Shown: piece after piece, positions 22,776-32,230 of the stretch
Position numbering within the stretch: position 1 is the first letter of the stretch
How the letters are laid out: each line of letters starts with the position of its first letter
Assembly (NCBI RefSeq): GCF_901933205.1
Contig: NC_044599.1
Coordinates: forward strand, 2,492,841 to 2,556,840
DNA length: 64,000 nucleotides
Direction of reading: 5' to 3'
Source of the DNA: Camarhynchus parvulus
Taxonomy: Eukaryota; Chordata; Aves; Passeriformes; Thraupidae
Translations under genes and position numbers: made by a program
The notes under the pieces: model-generated
Told to the model about the DNA's origin: nothing
The model's input: only the letters and a program-made list of their open reading frames with translations
Databases searched by the model: none

Positions 22776-23238
22776 TGGTGTCACTGGGATATTTTATGAA
22801 AATCCTTTTCCTGGGATTTTCTCCTGAGAAGCCTCAGAAAAGAAATGTAAACAATAATTATCTGAGTGCTTGGAACGTGGTCTGGAGATCATTTACCAAC
22901 AGGTGAATCTTTGATTGGTCCCGTGTGAATTGTTTTTACTTGATGACCAATCATGGTCCAGCTGTGTCGAGGTTCTGAGCAGTCACGAGTTTGTATTATT
23001 AATTCTTGTCTGGCCTTCTGATGTCTCCTTTCTCTTTCTTTTAGTATATTTATTATTTTATGATACATATTTATATATTATATATATTTATTATATATAT
23101 TTCTATATCATACATTATTTATTATTTTATGATACATATTTAATATGATATATGTAATAAAATAATAAATCAGCCTTCTGAAACATTCAGTCAAGATTCT
23201 CTCACCTTGTCCTGGGGACCCCCGAACACCGCCCCACA
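22776..23238 (+). mobile_element. Solo LTR resembling a passerine ERV
   Basis: Starts TGGTGTCACTGGGATATTTT and contains CCTGAGAAGCCTCAG, GTAAACAATAATTATCTG and ATTGGTC. A TA-rich stretch follows, then AATAAATCAGCCTTCTGAAA, and it ends near CACCGCCCCACA. The order matches a common songbird LTR as I recall it. No clear target-site duplication was found. Orientation follows the polyadenylation signal. Confidence 0.75.
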
Positions 23239-23384
23239 GGGTCACCCCAGGAGTTTTTATTCCGGGATTGCAATCCCTGCCAAGGCCAGGGCGGAGTTTG
23301 GTGCCCCCAGAACAGAACCTGGGGAGCGATGCCAGGTCCTGAGTGTCCCCGAGGGCACGGGAACCCCTGGACCTGCATCCCATG

Positions 23385-24310
23385 GGGTCAACGGGATCAA
23401 TGGGATTGATGGGATCGATGGGATGGGATCAATGGGATCAATGGGATCAATGGGATTATTTGGATCAATGGGATAGGATTGGATCCATGGGATCAATGGG
23501 ATGGGATTGATGGGATCAATGGGATCCATGGGATGGGATGCGATCAATGGGATGGCATGTGATCAACGGAATCAATGGGATGGGATGGGGTCAATGGGAT
23601 TGATATCATCAATGGGATGGGATCAATGGGATCAATGGGATTGATGGGATGGGATCAATGGGATCAATGGGATGGGATTATTTGGATCAATGGGATAGGA
23701 TGGGATCAATGGGATCAATGGGATCAATGGGATCAATGGGATCAATGGGATCGATGGGATCAATAGGATAGATGGGATGGGATCAATGGGATCAATGGGA
23801 TCAGTGGGATGGGATCAATGGGATCAATGGGATCAATGGGATCAATAGATGGGATCAATGGGATCGATAGGATCAATGAGATGGGATCAATGGGATCGAT
23901 GGGATCTATAGGATAGATGGGATGGGATCAATGGGATCAATGGGATCAATGGGATGGGGTCAATGGGATCAACTGGATCAATAGGATCAGTGGGATGGGA
24001 TCAATGGGATCGGTGGGATCAATGGGATCAATGGGATGGGATCAATGGGATCCATGGAATGGGATCAATGGGATGGGATCAATAGGATGAACAGGATCAA
24101 TAGGATGGGATGTGATCAATGAGACACTATCAACGGGATCAATGGGATCAATGGGATCAATGGGATCAATGGGATGGGATCAATGGGATGGGATCAATAG
24201 GATCAACAGGATCAATGGGATGGGATGAGATCAATAGGATGGGATGTGATCAATGGGACGCTATCAATGGGATCAATGGGATCAATGGGATCAATGGGAT
24301 GGGATGGAGG
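23385..24310. repeat. Decanucleotide array (GGATCAATGG)n
   Basis: Roughly 80 copies of a 10-bp unit GGATCAATGG, with GGATGGGATC and GGATCGATGG variants. Confidence 0.97.
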
Positions 24311-26084
24311 GGCAGTGCTGTGCCCCCACTGCTCCTTTGGGGGGCTCACGTGGGGTGCAGGGGTTGAAGAACAAGAGTCACCCCGGGATGGCCATGGATG
24401 GAGGGGCTGAGGACAGGTTTGGGGGGCACAGGACAACCCAGCCCCCCCCCCCCCCAAAGTGAGGCCCCCCATGGCCCCCACCCCTGTGCAGCTCCCGGGG
24501 AAGGCCCCCCCACCCCAAAACCACCAAAGGAGGGGCTCAGGGTGGCTGTGGGGGCAATGCCCCCCTCTATGGGGTGCTCAGTCCCCCAAACCCTCACAGC
24601 CCCCCCCCCCACCGCTCTGCAGCACCCCAAAATGTCCTTGGATACCCCCCCACCTTCCTTTGCCCCTCAAACCTCGGTACCCCCCTGCAATTCCCCTGCC
24701 CTGCCTTCCCCCCCGGATCCCACTGCCTCCCCTCTGGGGGTCCCCAATAACGTCCTGCCCCCCACCTGTTTCTCTTCTCCTGCACCCCAAAACTCAGCCC
24801 CGAACTCCTCCTGCTACCCCCACCGGGGCATTCACCCCCCCTTTCCCTGCCCCGGGGGTCTCCAGCCCCCTCCTCCCATTTCCCTGACCCCCCAATCCGG
24901 GGTGATCCAGGGACCCTCACTAACCCAAAGCCCCCCCAAAACCCTCGCCACCTCCCTCTGCCCCCACTCAGAGCCTTCGTGGCCCCCCGTTCTCCCCAAT
25001 TCCCCCCCAGACCCCCCAAACCTCTCTCATCCCCCAACTGCCTTTGCCCCCCATATCCCGGTGGCCCCTCCCCGGGCAGGACCCCAAAACTGCCCCCCAC
25101 CCCTCAGCCCGTGTCTCCCCTCCTGCCCCCCCCGATCCCCCTTTCCCTGCCCCGGGGCTCTCAGCCCCTCCTCCCCTTCCTGGACCCCAAAATTGAGGGG
25201 AGTTCCCAGGGACCCCCCTTAGCCCAGGTCCCCTTCACCCCCCATTTCTGTGCCCCCCAACACGTGGTGTCCCCCCAGTTTCCCCCACAAACCCAGCGCC
25301 CCCTCCAAGCCCCACAGACCCCCCCAATCTGTCTTTCCCCCCCCCCAAATCCCCCTTGGACCCCCCCGGGACCCCAACAATGTCCTACCCCCCTCAGCAC
25401 TGCTTCTCCTCTCCTACACCCCAAAATCCACCCCCCGCCCCCCCAAATCCCTCACGCCCCGCTCAGGGCGGTCACCCCCGTTCCCTGCCCCCCAGCTCTC
25501 CATTCCCCCCCTTCACGGACGCGCCCCAAATTCCGGGCTGCCCCCAGGGACCCCACTTGTGCGAGGTGCCCCCCGCTCCCACCTGCCCCCACTCGGAGCC
25601 TTCGTGTCCCCCCAGTTCTGCCCAGTTCCCCCCGAACCCCTCTGCCCCCCCACCAAAATCCTGTTGGGTCTCTTTGTCCCCCCCCCGAGCAGGACCCCCA
25701 AACTGTCCCCAACCCCGCCCTGTGTCCCCAAATCCCCCTGCCCCCCCGGACACCCCCCCTTTCCCTGCCCCGGGGCTCTCCAGCCCCCCTTCCCTGCCCC
25801 CCCAGTTCCGGGGTTCCCCCAGGGGTGTCCCCTAAGCCGGGGTCCCCCCCTGGCACCCCCGATCCCCCTGTCCCCACCGTGTCCCCCCCAGTTCCTGCGC
25901 GTTTCTCCCCAGTTCCTCCCAGTTCTCCCCAGTTCTCCTCCGGCCCCCGCCCCGCTCCGAGCCCCTCTGCGCCCCAAACCTGCCCTGACCCCCTTTCCCC
26001 CCAAATCCCGCGCGCCCCCGCTGTCCCCCGTTTTCCGCCGTTTTCTCCCCTTCCCCGCCCCCCCCAGCGCTCTTTATCATAAAT
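24311..26084. other. C-rich low-complexity tract, no gene seen
   Basis: The plus strand is strongly C-rich with long CCCCCC runs, giving stop-poor frames rich in Pro and Ser. There is no recognised domain, no convincing splice framework and no Kozak-supported start. It lies just downstream, in POU6F1 orientation, of the CpG island. Confidence 0.6.
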
Positions 26085-26560
26085 ATATAAATTATGCTAA
26101 TTACGCCATTGCATATTCACCGCGCCGGGCCCGCCGCCCCCCGCCCGCCCCGGCCCCGCACTCACCGAGCCGGGGGTCGGGGGTCGGGGGGAGCCCCGGG
26201 GGGCCGGGGGTCCCCGCCGCTCTCGCCGCTCCCGCGATCGCCGCGGTGGCGGCGGAGGCGGCGGCACAAAGGGGGGGGCGGCGGCGGCCCCGGAGCGCGG
26301 GCCGGGTCCGGGCCGGCGGAGGGAGCGGCGGGCGGGGGTCACGGGGGTTCGGTGCCGAGGGGAAGGGGGGTCACGGGGGGCTCGGGGCCGCGGGGGTCCC
26401 GCCGGGGGAGCCGCGGCGCTTCCCGGGGTTTCGGGGCTGCTGCGTCATGAACATAATTTATGCGCAGGCCGCTGCCGCAGGCGCCGTGCCGCCCGCCGCC
26501 GCTGGGGGCGCTGCGAGCGACAACGCGCGCGGCCCGGGAGCGCCGGGAGCACCGGGACAG
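26085..26560 (-). promoter_or_regulatory. POU6F1: CpG island, probable POU6F1 promoter, with two POU6-type sites
   Basis: Dense CpG and GC boxes are flanked by AT-rich motifs. 26087-26097 is ATAAATTATGC (complement GCATAATTTAT) and 26453-26463 is ATAATTTATGC (complement GCATAAATTAT). Both fit GCATAAWTTAT, the Brn-5/POU6F1 consensus as I recall it. ATGCTAAT lies next to the first site. It sits 6.3 kb upstream of the POU6F1 initiator exon, which is plausible for a non-coding first exon. Promoter assignment is inferred. Confidence 0.55.
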
Positions 26561-28340
26561 GGACCCGGGACAGGGACCCGGGACAGGGACGGCCAGACCC
26601 GGAAGGGACCCCGGGAGAAGGACGGGGGAGAGACCGCAGGACAGCCGGGACAGGGACCCGGGACAGGGACCCGGGACAGGGACCCGGGACAGGGACCCCG
26701 GGAGAAGGACCCGGGACAGGGACCCGGGACAGGGACCCGGGACAGGGACCCCGGGACAGAGACCCCGGGACAGGGACTCGGGACAGAGACCCCGGGACAG
26801 AGACCCCGGGACAGGGACTCGGGAGAGGGATCCGGGACAGGGACCCGGGACAGGGACCCGGGACAGGGACCCGGGACAGAGACCCGGGACAGGGACCCGG
26901 GAGAGGGACTCGGGACAGGGACTCGGGAGAGGGACCCGGGACAGGGACCCGGGACAGGGACCCGGGACAGGGACCCGGGACAGAGACTCGGGACAGGGAC
27001 CCGGGACAGGGACCCGGGACCCGGGACAGAGACTCGGGACAGAGACTCGGGAGAGGGACCCGGGAGAGGGACTCGGGACAGGGACTCGGGACAGGGACTC
27101 GGGACAGGGACCCGGGACAGGGACCCGGGACAGGGACTCGGGACAGGGACCCGGGACAGGGACTCGGGACAGGGACCCGGGACAGGGACCCGGGACAGGG
27201 ACTCGGGACAGGGACTTGGGGCAAGGACCCCGGGAGAGAGACCCGGGACAGGGACCCGGGAGAGCCCCGGGACAGGGACTCGAGACAGAGACCCCGGGAG
27301 AGCCCCGGGAGAGAGACCCGGGACAGGGACCCGGGACAGGGACCGCCGGGAGAGGGATCCGGGACAGGGACTCGGGATAGGGACTCGGGACAGGGACCCC
27401 GGGACAGGCAGTCAGGACAGCCCCGGAGAGGGACCCGGGACCGGGACTCGGGAGAGGAACCCGGGACAGAGACCCCGGGACAACGAGCCCTGACACCCTC
27501 GGGAGAGGGACCCGGTACAGGGACCCCTGAGATTCCAGGACAAAGACCCTGGGACAGGGACCCCAAAGACCCTCGGGAGAGGGACCCGGGACAGAGATCA
27601 CGGGATAGGCACCCGCGGGACAGCGGCTCCAAAGACACCCGGGACAGGGACCCGGGACAGGGACCCGGGACAGGGAGCGCCGCCGCACAGAGTCCGGGAG
27701 TCCCGGGACCACCGGGACAGAGACCCCAGAGACCCTGGGAGAGGGACCCCAGGGCAGAGAGCCCGGGACCCTCGGGACACCCGGGGGAGGGACTTTGGGA
27801 CTGAGACTTCAGAGACCCCAGGACCCCCAGGAGAGAGACCCGTGACAGCCCCGGGACCCCAGACACCCTTGGGACAGAGACCCCCGAGACAATCCAGAGA
27901 CCCCCGCACTGGGACAGAGACCCCAAGACCCCAGAGATCCTCGGGACAGAGATCATCCAGAGACCCCAAGCCCCCAATGGGACAGAGTCCCCCGAGACCC
28001 CCCTGGACACCCCCTGGACACCCCCAAGCCAGACGCCCCCCGGGACCAGAGAGACCCCAGAGCCGGAGACCCCCAGGAACCCCCGAAATCCAGAGGCTCC
28101 CGAGATGGCCCCGGGCCCAAAGACCCCCTGAGCCAGCGACCCCCCCACAACAGAGGGACACCCCAGAGCCTCCCCGGGGTCTGAGGCACCAGGGACACCC
28201 CCAGAACCAGAAACCCCGAAACCAGAGACCCCCGAGCTGCAGAGGCCTCCTCAGCCCTGGAACCCCAAAACCAGAGACCCTCCCTGGCACCAGAACCGCC
28301 TCCAGCCCCAAGACCCCCAGATCAGAGGTTCCCAGCCCAG
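26556..28340. repeat. 13-bp array (GGGACAGGGACCC)n and degenerate continuation
   Basis: 26556-27690 is a near-regular array of GGGACAGGGACCC with GAGAGGGACTC variants. 27690-28340 is a decayed version (CCCCAGAGACCC types). The unit supplies successive GGG tracts with 3-4 base loops, a canonical G-quadruplex pattern, directly abutting the CpG island. Confidence 0.93.
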
Positions 28341-29510
28341 AAACCCCCAAAACCCAGACCCCGGAGTGCCAGGACCCCCAAAACCCAGACCCCGGAGTGC
28401 CAGGACCCCCAAATCCCAGACCCCGAAGTGCCAGGACCTCCCAAATCTCAGATCCCCAATCCGGGACCCCCGAAACCCCAAATCCCCAATCCAGGACCCC
28501 CAAAGCCTGAACCCCTAATTCCAGACCCACCCAAAACCCCAGACCCGGAGTGCCAGGACCCCTCAAAACCCCAAATCCCCAATTCCAGACCCCCCAAAAC
28601 CCCAAATTCCCAATTCCAGACCCCCTCAAACTCCAAATTCCCAATCCAGAACCCCCAAACCCCAAATCCCCAATCCAGGAGCCCCCAAACCCCAAATCCC
28701 CAATTCCAGACCCCCCCCCAAAACCTCAAATTCCCAATTCAGGACCCCCAAACCCCAAATCCCCAATCCAGGACCCCCCAAACCCCAAATTCCCAATCCA
28801 GGACCCCCCAAACCCCGGATCCCCAATCCAGGACCCCCCCAAAACCCCAAATCGCTAATCCAGGACATCCAAACCCCAAATTCCCAATCCAGGACACCCC
28901 AACCCCCAAATCCTCAATTCCAGACCCCCCAAACCCCAAATCCCCAATTCCAGATCCCCCAAAACCCCAAATCCTCAATTCCAGACCCCCCAAACCCCAA
29001 ATCCCCAATTCCAGACCCCCCCAAAACCCCAAATCCCCAATTCAGGACCCCCAAACCCCAAATTCCCAATCCAGAACCCCCCAAACCCCAGACCCCCAAT
29101 CCAGGACCCCCCAAACCCCAAATCACCAATTCCAGACCCCCCCAAACCCCAAATTCCCGATCCAGGACCCCCCAAAACCCCAAATCCCCAATCCAGAACC
29201 CCCAAACCCCAAATCCCCGATCCAGACCCCCCAAACCCCAAATCCCCAATCCAGAATCCCCAAACCCCAAATCCCCCGATCCAGAACCCCCAAACCCCAA
29301 ATCCCCGATCCAGGACCCCCCAAATCCCCGATCCACGACCCCCAAACCCCAAATCCCCAATCCAGGACCCCCCAAAACCCCAAATTCCCAATTCCAGACC
29401 CCCAAACCCCAAATCCCCAATTCCAGACCCCCCAAACCCCAAATCCCCAATCCAGGGCACCCCAAACCCCAAATCCCCGATCCAGGACCCCCCAACCCCC
29501 CAGGACCCCC
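28341..29510. repeat. Minisatellite, about 30-bp unit (CCCCAAATCCCCAATCCAGG)
   Basis: About 38 copies of CCCCAAATCCCCAATCCAGG followed by ACCCCCCAAA. No gene is supported despite long open frames. Confidence 0.95.
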
Positions 29511-29569
29511 CAGACGAGAGGGGACAAAGGGGACAGGGGTTGGGGGGAGGGGCACAGGACCCAATATTA

Positions 29570-29830
29570 ACGACCCCAGAGCCAGCCCGACCCCTCCTCA
29601 TTAATATCATTAATATTCATTAATATTCTAATTAGCCCAGGTGCACCTGTTAGTGGCGGCCGCGGTTCTGCAGGGCTCATTTGCATACGCGCTGCCGTGA
29701 TTATGAATATTTAATCCGAATCGTTAAAGACCTACAGCGCGTTAAATCCCGGGCTCATTTGCATACATTTGCATAGAGCGGAGGGTTTTGCGTACGGGGA
29801 GAGGAAAACAGCTCGGGCGGGGGGGCGGAT
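29570..29830. promoter_or_regulatory. Octamer-rich putative regulatory element 1
   Basis: AT-rich block with repeated ATTAATAT and TAATTAG. Three perfect ATTTGCAT octamers lie at 29679-29686, 29757-29764 and 29767-29774. The first two share the longer context GGCTCATTTGCATA. It is surrounded by repeats but not itself repetitive, consistent with a retained enhancer of POU6F1 or DAZAP2. Function is inferred. Confidence 0.5.
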
Positions 29831-29879
29831 TTAATTCACAGAGACTGGGGGGGGCTTGGGGGGAGGGGGGATGGCGGGA

Positions 29880-30450
29880 GAGGGGTCCCCAAATGGGTCT
29901 GGGGTCCCTAAATGGGTCTGGGGGTCTTTAAATGAGTCTGGGGTCCCTAAGTGGGTCTGGGGGTCCCTAAATGGGTCTGGGGTCTCTAAATGGGTGTGGG
30001 GGTCCCTAAGTGGGTCTGGGGGTCCCTAAATGGGTCTGGGGTCCCTAAATGGGTCTGGGGGTCCCTAAACGGGTCTGGGGTCTCTAAATGGGTCTGGGGG
30101 TCTTTAAATGGATCTGGGGGTCCCTAAATGGGTCTGAGGGACTGGGGAGGGGGGAGATGGGTCCTTGAATGGGTCGGGGGTCCCTAAATGGGTCTGGGGG
30201 GGTCTTTAAATGGATCTGGGGTTTCCTAGGCGGAGTTTGGGGACCCCAAATGGGTCTGGGGTCTCTAAATGGGTTTGGGGGTCTTTAAATGGGTCTGGGG
30301 GTCCTTAAAGGGATCTGGGGGCCTTTAAAAGCGTCTGGGGTCCCCAGGCCGGGTCCGGGGTCCCTAAATGGGTCTGGGGTCCCTAAATGGGGGTCCCTAA
30401 ATGGGTCTGGGGTCCCTAAATGGGTCTGGGGTCCCCAGGCCGGGTCTCAG
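29880..30450. repeat. Minisatellite, about 20-bp unit (CTAAATGGGTCTGGGGTCC)
   Basis: About 28 copies with CTTTAAATGGATCTGGGG variants. Confidence 0.94.
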
Positions 30451-30539
30451 CGCAGCTCGGGCTCCCCCGGCCGCCCCCTCCCCCTTTGAGGACAAATCCG
30501 ATTTTTTTTCCATTTCTGCGCCTTCTGAGGGTGAGGAAC

Positions 30540-30650
30540 ATTTCCCCTCATGAATTATTCATGAGCACACCCCCCCGGCCAGCAGGCTCATTTGCATATT
30601 CATGGCGCAGCTGCTGCATTATTCATGAGCGGGAGGAAAAGGAGATTTGA
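30540..30650. promoter_or_regulatory. Octamer-rich putative regulatory element 2
   Basis: A perfect octamer ATTTGCAT at 30590-30597 sits in the same GGCTCATTTGCATA context as element 1. It is flanked by two identical ATTATTCATGAGC strings at 30554-30566 and 30618-30630. The palindromic ATTCATGA and E-box CAGCTG add to a homeobox/POU-type signature. Function is inferred. Confidence 0.5.
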
Positions 30651-30719
30651 GTCCTGACAGTGGGGGCAGAATGAGGGGAGAAAAATCCCCCCAAAAATGG
30701 GAATTTGAGGCTTTTGGGG

Positions 30720-31900
30720 GCATTTGATATTTGTTTTATTTATTATATGTTATTAGTTTTATTTATTGTGTGTATATTTATATTTTATATAGCATATCTT
30801 TATATATTTAAATATATATTTTATATTATAGAGTTATTTTTAAATAGATTATTAAAAATAGATTTATTTTTCTTTATTATATTTTATATAGCTTAATTAT
30901 TTTTCTTCATTATATTTTATATCGTTTATTTATTTTTCTTTATTATATTTTATATAGTTTATTTATTTTTATTTATTATATTTTATATAGTTTAATTATT
31001 TTTCTTTATTATATTTTATATAGTTTATTTATTTTTCTTTATTATATTTTATACAGTTAAATTATTTTTCTATATTATATTGTATATAGCTTATTTAGTT
31101 TTATTTATTATATTTTATATCGTTTATTTCTTTTTATTTCTTATATTTTATACAGTTTAATAATTTATCTTTATTATATTTTATACAGTTAATTATTTTT
31201 CTATATTATATTTTATAGAGTTTATTTATGATATATTCATTTATATTTTATATATTACATAAGCATATATTATATATTTATCTATTATATATTTAAATAT
31301 ATGTTCATTAATTTATATAGTTTATTTATTTTTCTTTATTATATTTTATATCTTTTAATTATTTTTCTTTATTATATTTTATATAGTTTATTTATATATT
31401 CATTTATATTTTATATATTATATAAGCATATATTATATATTTATCTATTATATATTTAAATATATGTTCATTAATTTAAATCTATAAATATAAAATAAAT
31501 ATGAAATATAAAAAATACATTTTATATTATATATTGTATATTTATATATACATATAAAAATATATTTTAAGTAATATATTTATATATTAATGCGTTATCA
31601 TATGATTTTTGTACTAATATATTATCACACTAATTAATATAATGTTTTATTCATTAATCCTTATTAATATTTATTTCTATATATTATAAACTTCGCTACT
31701 GAATTATTATTTTTAATGTTATTTGCTATTTCTATTTATTATTCTAGCATGTATTATATACCTCTAAAGGTTTTATAGGGATTCGAGAAATACTTTGTAA
31801 ATATTTATTTTAACTGCAATTTACATTTAAATTCTAATGCTGTGTTATATTTTTGATATTCAATTCTTATTAAATTCTTATTCTTATTAATAAATTCTTA
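30720..31900. repeat. AT-rich tract (TTTATTATATTTTATATAG repeats)
   Basis: About 1.2 kb, nearly all A/T. 30850-31400 contains an irregular 35-40-bp unit around TTTATTATATTTTATATAG. A stretch of roughly 100 bp (CATTTATATTTTATATATTA onward) recurs near 31230 and 31400. Confidence 0.9.
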
Positions 31901-31969
31901 TTAGTGCTCACATATGGAAGTCCAGACCCTTTTTACGGACCCCAGACCCATTTAGGGACCCCAGACCCA

Positions 31970-32230
31970 TTTAGGGACCCCTCCCCTCCAGCCCCTCCCC
32001 CCCGCCGTGACCCCGCCCCCTTTGGGACCCGCCCTCATTTCCCCCCAACGTTTCCCGCGGTCCCTTTAAGAGCGCGTGGCCCCGCCCCCGAGCGTGATGA
32101 CGTCACTGCGTTAGCTTCCCGTCCCGCTTCCTGCCCCGTCCCTCACCCTCCCCCGCGGGCCGCCCCCGCCTCCTCCTCCTCCTCCTCCTCCTCCTCGTCC
32201 CCCGCCGTGCCCGCGGGAGCCGCCGCCGCC
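31970..32230 (+). promoter_or_regulatory. DAZAP2: DAZAP2 CpG-island promoter
   Basis: A GC-rich block immediately precedes the DAZAP2 start codon. It has several CCCCGCCC GC boxes, a perfect cAMP-response element TGACGTCA at 32098-32105, and a (TCC)n run at about 32168-32196. No TATA box is seen, as expected for a housekeeping promoter. The start site is probably between 32100 and 32200. Confidence 0.75.

Noticed and set aside
25250..27493. A 747-codon plus-strand open frame crossing the CpG island
   Set aside because: Composed of C-rich low-complexity sequence and the GGGACAGGGACCC array; overlaps the probable POU6F1 promoter and shows no domain.
28428..29570. A 380-codon Pro-rich frame
   Set aside because: Direct reading of the 30-bp CCCCAAATCC array.
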